A stretch of 64,000 nt of DNA from Phellopilus nigrolimitatus. Its lineage: Eukaryota > Basidiomycota > Agaricomycetes > Hymenochaetales > Hymenochaetaceae. A program made the translations under genes and the position numbers. The notes under the pieces were generated by a model, which was not told where the DNA came from, made no database searches, and saw nothing but the letters and a program-made list of their open reading frames with translations. Each line of letters opens with the position of its first letter. Position 1 is the first letter of the stretch. Shown here piece by piece: positions 31,105 through 43,364 of this stretch. The stretch is taken from contig JAJOHG010000015.1 in NCBI GenBank assembly GCA_021029095.1, positions 664,557 through 728,556 on the forward strand, in the 5' to 3' direction.

Positions 31105-34100
31105 AAGATCATGATCGTCCGTCCTACTTCCGAGAGGCCATACTCGTGTACAGGGTACGCAGGTCCACAGTGACAGGATACATCCTCGACGAGACAGAAC
31201 ACTAGGAACAAGAGCCGGAAACATGTACTGGAGACGCCAACGTGAGAATGAACTCATTTTGACCGCGTCGTTTCCCATCTCTAGCTCTTCGTCTGAGCTT
31301 TGCTAATCCGGAATGCCGCGCTCTGCACTGCGCAGGTCAATTATGGATCTTCTTTGGCCTTTGAATTGTTCCGTTGGCGTCTGTGCAGGACAGTACAATT
31401 CATAGTCGATGCGGTGTTCAGCGAGCCTCGTGGGCCTGGCGGAGGTACCCTCGTACAATTCAAGCTCCGCGCGCAGAGTCCCTCTCCTGCTCTTTTCCGT
31501 TGCCACCCGCACCAGTGTCAACATGATCCTAGGGCGTCTGGAGACTTTTCGCCCATTCAACGGCAATTTTCCAAAGCGACAGCTGCATAGTCAATACACG
31601 ATCTGCCGTTCGACATCTCACAGCTTGTGCGTCTCTACATTCCCAAGCTGGCCTCCATGTCAAACCTACTCCTGCGACTCCCGCAACGCTCTCCCACCAT
31701 CATACCCCACTGTTCGGCATTTACCCTTACGGGCACCCCAGAAAATGGCGATCGCGCGCGCGGACGGGGAAATGGCGCGTATGTGGTGCGCCGTTCCGGT
31801 GGCTGTTAGAAGCACGCTGGCCGAAGACGCGTTCCGCCAAATGCAGGTGCTTCTTCCAACATTTACTTTTCCTGCGGCGCGATGCGGGCTCAGTATCTGA
31901 GGTTAATATTGTAGATATGATATGGGTCCGAATCCTACTACACGGATGCGTCTCCTGGCAATACCGAACCCTGATACGCGCTTTGCGAGCTGCTCTCGCC
32001 AATCTCGCGACACTGCGGGACCACCTATGCTCCACCGCACCCCGCGTGCATCCAGAAGCACGAGCATGAGGCATATGTATACAGTCTCGCTCTCAGGCTG
32101 ACTCACCGCTGGCATTCTTCTGGTAGCTGGAGACTGTACATACGTATGTATTGCACGCAGCTACCTGACCCTGAATTAGTTCAGTGTTCTGGGATACCAT
32201 ACGCGAATCAAATCTACAGCTGCAAGAGGCTTGGGCCCCTGTTCTCCCTGTTCTCCCTCCAAAGCTAATCCATCCCTGCGCATCTCGGGGACGGGTTCAG
32301 CCGTGGCGCAGCTTCGCGAGCCCGCTGCCTCTCCACGATCTTATCTGCCTCCAGGAAAGGGGGCACGCCTGTTTTGCTTTACGGTTCTTCGGCTCGCACT
32401 GGAAGGTATTGAAGACGCGTCGAAGCGTTGACTGCAGGCCGGCTGTGGAGTCTATGAGCGAATGGGCAGATCCGGTGATCAAGTCTTTGGATTTCCGCTT
32501 CAGCTTCCTTCCCTCCCGCGTTCTGAAGTCCACTCCGCAGCGGAAAATCGCGCTGCGCGCGTAGATTACACAGCAGATCGAACTGGACGTTTCCTGGCCC
32601 ACCATATACATATACACGTATATCTCATCTCCACGCTAGCTCGGCTAGAAGGTCCGCACGGTGGCGTGTCTCCGCGCGCGCTGTTTCCACGTTCACCTTT
32701 GTGTGCAGAAAACGTTGGGAGCGATATTCAATTGTGACGTACGTTTTTTTTTTCGAGTCTACTGTCTCGGGATCGGCTATGCTGATATGCGGACATAGGC
32801 CTCTTGTCGAAAGCTTAGCGGGCACGTCGGCGAAGCACATCCGTGCGATACATACGTATGCTGGGACGTTGCGAGGCAAAGTCTTCCGTCGGCGATTTCT
32901 GGCCTAGTATTCCTTACGCGTGCGGGAAGCAATGGCGTCGGACTCGATGTAGTATGCGTATATGCGCGTGCGTGTATGCACTTTTATTCTGTTAGTTCTG
33001 CCCTCTTCTGGCCGGTACGATACGAGCTGCATATCTTCTTTTGAGAAACTGGCTCAGCCGGCCGTCGACTAGGCCGAGCAGACAGCCCCGCTCGCTGTGC
33101 GAATTCTTCACCGGCTTTTCTTTGTACTTCTGCACTCGCACGGCCCGGGCCAATTTAGACCTCCGCTGAGGCTGCTTGAGTTCTTCTCGAAAAGAACGGC
33201 GACGACAATAACTTGTAATAGTATTGCGGGAGATAGGCTTGGGGACTCTGCTGTGGTTATTTATCTCATTTCTGATTTGTGGCTGGCTGGCTGCATGCTA
33301 CGCTGAAGATGTCGGAGACCGTCGTCCGCGGCGACTCAAGATACCGAGAGCGACGAGCGTCACATACACAGGTATATCACCCTCCCCCTTCGTCTAGCAG
33401 CTCCATCTCCCCTGAAGACAGAGCTATCTCTCTGGTTCCTCTGTTCGCCGAATCAGTTAAGCGTGAAGGTTAGTATTAGTGTATGGCACAGCTAGTAGAG
33501 ACCGTCTTGTGGCTCACGTTTCCGACTCCGCAGCTCCACCCCGTCGGGACTAGCTATGGACTATATCTTGACGGTGTTGACTATATCTTGAAGCTTTACG
33601 GTGGCCCAGGGTACGGAAATGTACACCTTACTTGGCGTCTTGTTGATCCACGCTGAATCACAGCGTTTGTGCTGCTGATGCGTTCGAGGGTTTGAATGGG
33701 GGCGGAGGCCAGCTGGCCTCGGGCGGACTGCGAGCGAGCATCTCGGAAGCCGTAGAATATAGCACTTTGCCCAGCCAGAAGCCATTTAAATTTTATTTCG
33801 GCTCTTCCGCACGGCATGTGTATGTTATTGGGGGAAACCATGGCGCTGTTTATTTTCTGCTAAGTGCCTATACATACGTGCCTCGGGGTGCATACATATA
33901 TGCGTGAGGTCCAATTGTAGAACATTAGCTGCGAGAACTGAGCCGCGAGCAACGCGCTGTATTTTTAGCGCTCGCAAAACAGCCCCCGCGCTCAAAACAA
34001 ACTTCAAATTCGTCAGCCAAGAATGCGTTGAGGAGGTCCAGGTGGATGCTGCTATCCTTGAGTGGCTTGTAGGGAGAGGAGCGTGTGCTGACTTTCGTCC

Positions 34101-36397
34101 TAGCGTCCGTTCCTGGCTTCTTGTCTTACGTCATCGACTCCGCGTTCTCCCGCTCAACCTATGGAGATGCACAAGCGCAGCATTTTGTGTCGGCTTCGCG
34201 ACCTCTCAGCTATCGCACCGCTTCCTCTCCTCAAGCTCGCTAATGCCCAACTATCATCGTCATTTGCAATTGAAAGCGAACATAGAACCGACACTTGATC
34301 AAGTCGCGCACACCGCACACCGCATTCCCATCGCGAAAACGAAGTGATCACCACAATGTGCCAGCAACATGTCGAGACTTCTGTCTGGAAGATTGCTCGC
34401 AGAGGAGATATAGCGATGGGATGGGCCTGGTGCGAAAGCCCGGCAAGAGGCTTAGTTATCGAATGCTCAGGTAGACGAATGTCGGCTCCGCCGTGCAGCA
34501 GGTACGCCATTCTACACTATGGCCATTGCCCGGTCGACATTGGCGCTGTACCAAGCCCGACTCATCCGCACGAAGAGCACAGAGCGTCAGATATTTCTTG
34601 AGCGGCGGGGGTGGCAGCGCGGAATGCGTTAATGTCTGCCAGCGCGTGGAATACGAACGCATCACGCTGCCCGACGGCTTTGGTTTGGTTTGGGTTCATA
34701 TCACGTCCGTATCGGTCTTCCAACGTCGCCTCAGTCCACTCTGTCCCGGCATCTCGCATATTCGCTCTCATGCGTGCAAACGATTTCTCTCGCGCGGTTG
34801 ACGAAGGACGACAAACAGGATTGTCGACGAGCGCCGCTTTCTCGGCATGTTAATATTCCCGTTTTATTAACGATGATCGCGGTATGTTTGCATCCTCTCC
34901 TCGTGCTCGTCACCGTTCAACTGTCCTTTGAACTTGTAGCCGAATGCAGATGGCCATCCAACCAGTGTACGTGCCTTGGACTTCTATCAATTCAAAAAAG
35001 AGACAACTGCTCGCTTGCAGGCTCGATGCGTCACCACGACCGTCAAAATCGAACGCAGCTGCAAAACCTCACAGCGAGGAAGGTTAACTAACGTCCAGTA
35101 CCGTAACAACACTCTCCCCGCCGTCTCTGTTCAAGCACGCCGGATAGACCTAACGGAATGGGAGACGGTGCCGCTCATGGCCGAAAACGTCAGACATCAA
35201 AACCAGCGAACATGAACCCCGCGCGCGTCACCCCAGCCCGCACCTGTGGTTTTGCATCTCGCACCACGTCAATGTCGCCTTGCCTTTCCTGTCGCGTCGT
35301 TTCGTTCTATCCTGGTTCCTGCGAGCGATAGACGTGGATAACAACTCGGTGGGTCGTCATTGTGACTTCAAGAACGGGTTGACGCTAGAATTGACAGGTT
35401 TGCGACGGAGGAAGGACACGGATAGAGGATACGCGGATAATGTGCTGAATGTGGTGATAATGGCGCGGCGCGAACTAAATTCTTCCCGTCGACTCGGGAT
35501 ACCATACGGCTTTGCGAACTTAGCTGGCGTCTTGATTGGTTCGTCATTTTCTAATATTTAATTTTTCGGAGTAGCTAACCCTGTTTCATTATAGAGGACC
35601 GGTGACGACGGTTGTCAACCTTTCTTTTATGCCACGCGCATTCCGCGTCAGGGAGAATCTAAAGGAGGTGCACACGCCAATGCTTCCTCTGAACCAACCT
35701 CCGTACGGACGAAACTCGTGCATCGCACGTATTAGGAAACTAAACTTCATCTAGTCGACTCTCGGGCGTGAACACTACATTGGTTGTATGCCGTTTTATA
35801 CCAACTAACTGCGATGATGACCAGCTCAGTTCTTATATCAACATGGACGCGTCGTCTTTCTTTTGTAATATTCCTGTTCTTCGTTCCGAATTGCTTTTAT
35901 CTTACACTGGTGTTATTTATAGGCTGTTCGCTGCTCTGTCATTTATTTCCAGGTCCTCATGTGCTTATCATCAAAAGTGCAGTCTCGCATGTCTCCTGTA
36001 CGTCTGCTATATGATCCGGCGAGTTTTCCTCAACTAGCCTTGAATCTAATTCCGTAAATTAGTGCTACTTATATGTTCTTTTTGGCATATAACGCCGTGC
36101 GCTCTCAAATGCATACCTCTGTATCCCGGTAATGCTTACTTTATTGTTGCAGAGCATATACTCACCTGCTCAACAATTTGAGACATACAACCCTTTCTCA
36201 AGTTGCAAGAGTTTCTCGACAGTATAGATATTAGTACGTGTTTCATTCATACCTACTAATATTGGCCCTTAAGACAACACACAATGTACTACAGACAGCT
36301 ACACAGGTAGGATCTCAGAACTTGATATTCAACTAATTCAAGGTATAACTGAAATGGACTACATTGTGTAAAAACAAAATACAATGGAGCAGAGACA
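31105..36397. other. Non-coding part of right arm
   Basis: Mirror of 17.0-22.4 kb. Same open frames as there at 35280-35561 and 35768-36037, again with no recognisable domain. The part 31.1-34.2 kb has drifted and lost short blocks relative to the left arm (for example about 54 bp near 34.11 kb), while 34.5-36.4 kb is nearly unchanged. Confidence 0.55.
33480..33925 (+). repeat. Dispersed repeat copy E
   Basis: Partner of copy D. Landmarks GACTAGCTATGGACTATATC, CTTTACGGTGGCCCAGGG, GAATCACAGCGTTTGTGCTG, GAATGGGGGCGGAGGCCAGC and GTGAGGTCCAATTGTAGAAC. Confidence 0.8.
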
Positions 36398-38318
36398 TCA
36401 GGTGAATTCCAGGTGAGTAATCCTTCTTTGCAAAACATCAAGGTCTCTTGTTTCAACTTGAGAAAGAATACCGGAATGATTCTGAAAAATAGTGACAGCC
36501 TTTCTGGCTATCTCCAGAGCCTTTCTATGCTGTCCAGTTACTTCCAAAACATCAGAGTATGTTTCAAGAGCCCTCCCAAAATCTCTATCATATTCTTGGA
36601 TCTGCTTCTCCTTTAGAAGAGAGTCAAAAAGTGCAATAGATTCCTGAATATGGACTGTGGCCTCTGCATGTCTTCCCAGCGTTAAGAAGCTGCAGGACAG
36701 GCCATTTAGGAAGTCTGCAAGATCAGGATTGAACCTGTCTGGGTGCTTCTTTGAAAGAGCCTGCATGCTGGTGACTGCTTTCTGGCTAGCCTCCAGTGCC
36801 TCCTCATGTCTGTCCAGGTTTGACAGGATAAAGGAAAATTGGTGAAGAGAGTCTGCAAAAACAGGATTGAACTTGTCTGGGTCTTTCTCTGAAAGAGCCT
36901 GGTTGATGGTGACTGCTTTCTTGATGGCCTCCAGAGCCTCCTTGTGTTTGCCCAGATTTGACAAGTGAACAGACAAGTCATGAAGACAGCCTGCAAGAAC
37001 AGGATTGAACCCATCTTTGTCCTTCTCTGAAAGAGCCTGCATGATGCTGACTGCTTTCTGAATAGCCCTCAGTGCCTCCTCATGTCTGCCAAGTTCACTA
37101 AAACTTTCAGACAGATTAAGAAGTGATGCAGCAAGGTCAGGGTCATATAGATTTCCATGACCTTCTGCCAGCTTCTGAATAACTTCAGTGTTTAGTCTCT
37201 CAAGCTGCAATGCTTCACTGTGAAGTCCTATGTCATGTAAAACACGTCCAAGTGTAAGGGCTCTGTAAAACCATGCAATAGTAGGCATCTCTGAAGTATG
37301 ATCATCAAACATGTGGAGAAGGGAAATGATCTCAACCAGAGCATCCTCTCTCTTTCTCTTGGGGTCGGAATAATCATGCTCATAGACAATGTACTCTGAA
37401 GAGTAACCCTCTGGAACAGCAGCTCTATTCGGAGAGAATATGATTGGCTCCTTGTCCAAAGCATGCTCCAGTGCTTTGATCTTGAGAGATAGTGCCCTGA
37501 CATCAGCATCTTTGCTGGCAGCAGCTAGATCCTAAAACCAAAAGATTGTTAGTGCAGGTGTGTAACCAATGTAGAACCGTAAGCCTACAAGAGAAGCTTT
37601 CTTCAAAGACTTCTTCTTCCGCTCCGTGTTCATGTCATCAATGCCAAAAAGTCGGCCAGCTTGGGCTGGATCCTTCTGGGCTGCCTGTATAATGCCACCC
37701 AAATCATGGGCTAGATTTGTTGCCTCAGCCCGAATCTCAGGAAAGGCTGCACTGGTCTGAGCAACAATCTGTGCATTAGTCCTAACCTGAATAGAATAAA
37801 TAGAATGAGCACGAGTTGAACGAAATCCCCAAAAAATATACCAGGAATTTGCTTCGAGCTTTTGCAATTTCATTGTTCAGATCCTTTATTTCGTCTTTGA
37901 TTTTCTTCGTAGTAAGCAGAGCTAAGCCTTTGTAAAGAGGATTCTTCCTTTGCTGCTGGACCAAGAGTTTCTCGTATCTATCCAGCACGTTTTCGAAACC
38001 ACTGAAGTAATTCAGCATCGTAATTCGAGTATGTATATTGATATAAATACCTCTTCAACAGGGACAGATTGTGATCCAGGGTGGGGAGATTGTTGCTGAC
38101 ATAGCCCTTTCGAAGGCTTTCGAGCTCTTCGACGTCATCGAGAAGTTCGGCAGAAAGTCGGTACAAAGTCGTCTGATTTTCCCGATACTGAGTCCACCAC
38201 GACCGTCTTTTGAGTAGTTTCTTTCGAGGTAAACTAATATACGACGTACCTCTTCAAAAGCTTCCTTTATCTTCCACGCACGCTCGACGAGGTCAGGAAT
38301 TCCTGTTGCAAAATCCAT
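36398..38318 (-). CDS. HeLo/MLKL-like N-domain plus TPR protein (copy 2)
   Basis: Intact inverted copy of the gene at 15.1-17.0 kb. Exons on the minus strand: 38250-38318, 38051-38187, 37842-38001, 37589-37786, 36398-37531. Their lengths (69, 137, 160, 198, 1134) equal those of copy 1, and splice sites and frame are all kept, giving 565 residues. It starts MDFATGIPDLVERAWKIKEA (copy 1 has Tyr3). In the long last exon about seven residues differ, mostly on TPR surfaces: for example Lys/Glu and Val/Leu in the first TPR, Asp/Gly in the second, Leu/Phe in the third, Asn/Asp near the end. Both copies keeping open frames after partial divergence suggests function or very recent conversion. Domain reading and caution as for copy 1. 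Confidence 0.88.
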
Positions 38319-38839
38319 CTAGCACCGCAAGATCAGGTACAGTTTCGCAAAGATGCGCGATCGGCGATAGCAACGAACTCTGAAGTGGTCGACAGCTCAG
38401 TAAACACAGAAGAGGTCTGAGTGCAAGATTAAAGAGGACGCGAGTGCGCGAGCAACGCTGGTGAGGCCAGAGATGATGGGGGTCGAAGGACAAGGAGTGC
38501 GACACGGAGCGAACAGCCGGCGTGCCCGTGGGATGATGATCAATGCTCATTCGCTCTGCCACGAGGCGGTTCGAAAAGGTTAGATGCATGTCCCTTCGAA
38601 AGCAAAACCTAATAATTGGCGCTGGGAGCTGCCTGATCTGAACTTAATCCCGGAACGACATTGCTTTCGTAGTGGTTACATATGTCGAAGATATGGGAGT
38701 GCATTTTCTGTTATTCTCTATGTGACTTGGTGTCGATCAAGTTGTCACTAATACATGCACTTACGGTCCGCCCGCATCCCGTGCGCCAGGACCCAATATC
38801 TGCTTCCTCAGATATCGTAGATGAGGATGCCCTCGAAGA

Positions 38840-38976
38840 TATTGAAGACGCATCGAAGCGCGGGCTGTGGAGTCTATGAGCTAATGGGCAGATCCGGTGA
38901 TCAGGTTTTTTTAATTGCCTTAGTTCTGCTTCCCGCGTCTGAAATACACTACGCAGCGGAAAATCGCGCTGCGCTA
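38840..38976 (+). repeat. Unit fragment cut by transposon
   Basis: GATATTGAAGACGCATCGAA through CAGCGGAAAATCGCGCTGCG matches about 32405-32556 in the same orientation, then stops exactly at the terminal repeat of the next element. It follows directly on the outer end of the right arm. Confidence 0.75.
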
Positions 38977-39330
38977 TGACGGTCGCTATCGGACAAAAAA
39001 CATTGGACATGGGGATTTTGGACTTTGACTTGGGAAATTCATCAATGATCATCGATGATCATCGATGATCACTAGTGATCACTGGTGAAAACCAAGTCCA
39101 AGAGCTATTCATCGATGATCACTAGTGATCACTAGTGATCATCGATGAATATCAATGAACGGAGACTTGGAATTCACCAGTCATCAATGATCATCAATGA
39201 AAAAAGTTATGTTTTCATTGATCACTAGTGATCACTAGTGATTACTAATCATTGATGATCATTGATGATCATCAGTGAGTAATGATTTTTAAAAGTCAAA
39301 TCTTAATCATTGTTCATTTATGATCAATGA
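38977..39330 (+). repeat. Left terminal inverted repeat and palindromic subterminal region
   Basis: Outer 24 bp conserved with the right end; then about 300 bp of GATCACTAGTGATCACT and ATCGATGATC units, able to form long hairpins. Confidence 0.8.
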
Positions 39331-39685
39331 AAATGACTTTGAAAGACCAGTTTTATTACAAATAACCTCTTTTCCGACCAGACCCGATGTCCTTACGACA
39401 CATCATTTCGAAGCTGCAGTTGGTGGCACGTCATAGGGTAGATCCCGGAGCCACACTCTTGAACAATCCATTGTCTAGTTTTCTTTTCCAAACAAACATA
39501 AATCAGAGTGCCCCTCAACACGTTTCTATGTCTTGTTTACGCTTTTTTGCACTCTGAGCCAACCCATGAATTTTTCAAGAAGATTGAAATGCATCCGCTA
39601 CATATACAACAAGCACTGGAAGTACAGGAAGGCAAAATACATGTGATGCTAATTGGCAATAAAATGTTAGCGAACAGAAGTGACA

Positions 39686-42600
39686 TTACGAGTAATACAC
39701 GGGATACTTCAGCACCGGCAGACTCCCTTCCAGATTATCCAGCTCTGCGACGATCCTGCGAAGCAACGAACGGTCAGATAAAACATGACACAGACACATT
39801 TATTCTCACCTGAAAATCTGCATATCCACCTAAAATAAAATAAGCCGAGTTGTAATAATAAGAGACACAAAAACTTAAAGCACAAGAGAACAAAGTATTC
39901 ACCGGCGCCTTAAAAACATAGAAGAAATGGGTGCGATCATGCGCGTGCGGATTCAAGTTTTCACACACATCACAGAGATCCTTCGCGCAGTACACACAAC
40001 GGAACCACACGCCTTTGATACGGTCCATGCAGTGATCACACAGCGCCACGTTGTGGTAGAGCGTTGTGACATAAGCTGGAACAGCAGATGAAACTGTGTC
40101 AGAAAAAGAGGACTGGTTTTCCGGACACGGAAGGGCGTACGGACCTTTGGGATGAGCGGAGTTGAGTCGACCTGCTGGACCTGCGGGCTGCCTGTACCTA
40201 ACATCCGCGAACAGACGTTAGTTTATGAAACACGATATGTGAAGGAAAGCGATGGGGACGTACAGGATTGGCAGAATGGCAAATTGCGACTCAATTGGAC
40301 GATCCATGGGCCGCGGTAGCTTAAAGAAAATATGCATTGGGTCGTGAAGAAGATACAATTGCTGCTTGCAGGTGGCGCACTGAACAGAGCAGTACGAAGA
40401 GCGAACAACAACTCCAGTAAGCCCCGTATCATTTTGCAAATATAGGGAAAACGCACCAAGCTATACGACTGGGTCTTCGTCGCAGGGCACGTCGCACATT
40501 GGAACCGCACGCTGACGTTGCTCTGGTTGCACCCCTTGCACGCGATGCGGAGGTCGAGCGTCTTGTAATCACAGCAGCTGCCGCGTGCATGTTTCGAGCC
40601 GGACCCGATGATGGTGACTGCATCGGCCTCCCGAAGCGAGTCCGCGCGCACGCGTCTGCTGGGTGTGAATTTCGTCGGACCAGGTGCAGTTGTAATGGAA
40701 ACGAGAGTAGAAAGGGATGCAAGGGTATGCAGGTTGATAATAAACATTGGAAACGCCGCGATCGAAGAGGTCGACGTGTGCGCGTACGACTCAAACTTAG
40801 AATTCTCCTGAGTTTCAAATTGAGTACTGGTATTGACACGGGAGAGGCCCTATGTCCGAGCTAAGGACATCTGCGAGCGCGTATGTTCAAGGTTGGTCGG
40901 GGGCCATGAAATCAGAGTGCCCTCCTTCGCGACTGAAGGACACGAAGTAAGCCGATTTTGCACGTTCTGGATGGAGGTGAGCACACACTTGCATGTGAGA
41001 TTTCGTCACCTTTCAGCTGCGAGTCATCCCACCCGCTCTCTTCTCCCTCGTACCCACTCTGTTCCTCTTCTTCATCAGCGAAAATAATGTTTTGGTACAT
41101 TTCTGAAATCCGCTGGCTCGCCGCGTCAAGAGTTGCTGGAGGTAAAATCCAGTCATCAACAGTATCCTCAGGCTGCGTAGCAGCTCGATCAATGCAGGTT
41201 TGACGGTCAAGCTCAGGTGCTGTCAACCTTTTGTCCTCAGCTATTTCAGATGAGGACGCCGTTTTCCTGTGATACGTGTTGACTTCAGCAAGTTTCTTCA
41301 ATTCCGCCGTCGTTGGAGCTATCAAAAAAACTCGATACGACATTTTGCGCACAGGACTCAAGTAGCTCTTTCTTGCTAAATGGTCTGAGGCTTATGAAAA
41401 GGGACACTCTAAGACAGTGCCTCTTGAGCAGCAGTATTCAGCCGATTATCAGTCACCCTCGGTTATGGGGCCGCGCCTACTAGATGGATTTCCCTCTCCT
41501 GAAGATAATGCGAAGCCATGGCACGGACCTGTAGCATGCGCGGCAGAGTACAACGTTCTTGCACGATGCGCATTTGTAGCGCGGCGCCGTCAGCGAGGTG
41601 TTGCAGATCGTACACTCGCTTATATTGTCTTGCTCTGCACCATCCAGACTACTCAGCATCCGCTAATATCGAGATCAAAAAGAGACGAGTCACGCACCGA
41701 CGTCTTTCCACCCCGATGCGCTCCAAAGCTTCTCGAGGTACGCATGGCGGAAGTGGCCTTTCTGCCTCGGCGCCGCGCGCCGCAGCTGGCTCAGCGTGCG
41801 CTGATCCTCCGGCGAGGCGGAGGTCGGCTCGTCGGGCGCTGCGCCGCCCGCCAGCGCATGCAGCACGCCGGCCGTCTCAAAGCAGCCCGGGCACAGCTCG
41901 TACCCGCCGTCGCCCGCGACCGTCGACGACGACGACGCGGACGACGCGGAGGGCGCGGAGGGCGCGGAGGGTGCGGAGGGGAGCGTGGGCAGCGGGCGCG
42001 GGCGCGCGGGGAACGGCTTACCGTTCGTGTGTGCGCGCGGCGGGTACGCGAGCGGGTCGAACATTGACACGTCGACGACGTCGGCGCGCGCCTTGCCCTT
42101 TCCGTCCGCATAACCGTTCGCATGGCCGTTCGTCCCGGCGCTCGCACGCGGGCGCGGCGTGCGCTCCCCGCACGTCGAGCACACGTAGCGGAATGCGTTG
42201 AGCAAAACGCCGCACGCGGAGCAGTCCGTGCACGCGGGCGGCACGAGCTGTCGGACCTCGGGTGGGGTGTCTGCGGTGCGTGGAAGAGGGTCGGAGGTCG
42301 ACGAGGACGCGGATTGGCGATTCGACGACGAGGAGGGGGAGGGATAGTCGGACGAGCCAGACTTGGACTGGGTCTTCTGAGACGCAAGCCAGTGTAATTT
42401 CGGATCGCGCCAGTCCGCGACGCGGTGGCTGCCGTGCTCGCCGATGCTGACGTCGTCGTGAGCAGCTGACGCGGACGCGGCAGACGACGAGCTCCCGGAG
42501 GTGTACGTGTAATAATAACGGCCATTGTCCTGCTGGAGTGCGAGGTCGCCGTCAAACGGGCTCTGCGCATCCAGATTGTCGCCGCTCAGCGCAAGTGAGG

Positions 42601-43110
42601 AACCATTGGAGACGACAAACTCGGATGTCATGATGCCGTTGGTAGCGCGCGACGTCTGGTCGCGCAGCCATTGCGTGTTTCGCTCGAAGGACTCGGAGGA
42701 TTCGGACAACTTCAGCCGCTCGAAATCTGCAGAAGGATCCGCGGAGTACCACACTTTTTTCTTAATATTAGAACAAAACAAAACAAAAAACGAAACAGAG
42801 ATTTGAACAACAAGGACGTACCATCGAACGCGCTTGCGTCAAACTCAGACTCCAATCCGGACAAGGAGTGGAAATCCTGCACTGTCGACCAGCTCCCGCC
42901 GTTCATGACTGTCTTCGTTTTTCTTAAAAAACAAGTAACCCGGTGTCCCTCGAGCTGACAGGGACGCTATCATCCTCCGGCTCGGTGTGCACCGCCGATC
43001 CGAACGAAAGAGACAGCGAAGAGCCGCTGCTATTGCGGTTCTTGTATTCGTCCAAGCTCACGAGCGACGAGGTGTCGGACAAACTTAGGCTGTCGTAGTC
43101 GACGCATGCG
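39686..43110 (-). CDS. Multi-ZZ zinc-finger protein
   Basis: Multi-exon minus-strand gene of a basidiomycete family with several ZZ-type zinc fingers, which bind protein or ubiquitin-related partners. From the N-terminus: Ser-rich DTSSLVSLDEYKNRN (near 43.05 kb); RDPKLHWLASQKTQSKS; a first Cys cluster TDCSACGVLLNAFRYVCSTC, then YELCPGCFETAGVLHAL and GHFRHAYLEKLWSASGW (41.7-42.2 kb); CCDYKTLDLRIACKGC with RFQCATC (near 40.5 kb); HDPMHIFFKLPRPMDRPIES (near 40.3 kb); and the clearest ZZ finger CDHCMDRIKGVWFRCVYC with DLCDVCENLNPHAHDRTHFF (39.9-40.05 kb). Small last exons give VDMQIFRIVAELDNLEGSLP and stop at 39686. The first exon and part of 40.9-41.4 kb are unresolved. It lies wholly between the terminal repeats of a mobile element. 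Confidence 0.75.
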
Positions 43111-43364
43111 CAGCGTTAAGCGCCTGCTTCCAAAGCTGCGTCCGGACATGATGGACTGTGCAGACAAGACGGGGAGATTGTTTCGAAACCTCAGGAGCTG
43201 GGTTGGACGAGAGCGTGGGAACGAGGGCGAGTGTCCGCCCGATATCGCGTAACAGGACGAAGCAGAACGTCGATCACAGTTTGCGGCTGTGTTACTACTA
43301 ATTATTAAATTATAGTCTTTTTGTCGGATGATCTCGGATTTGAGGCATTCACCACTCATCGGTG

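Larger units (their letters stand above)
30885..38830 (-). repeat. Right arm of inverted repeat (unit 2)
   Basis: From about 31105 outward it is the reverse complement of 14575-22415. The extra 30885-31105 at the inner end has no partner in the left arm but does match 44.88-45.11 kb, so the unit is longer than the paired part. It contains repeat E and an intact TPR gene. Confidence 0.9.

Noticed and set aside
39010..39330. CRISPR-like or satellite array
   Set aside because: Units are palindromic and irregular, without spacers, and mirrored at the other end of the element, so they are transposon subterminal repeats.
41417..42201. Plus-strand frames of 216-227 codons
   Set aside because: Arg-rich shadows opposite the ZZ-finger gene.
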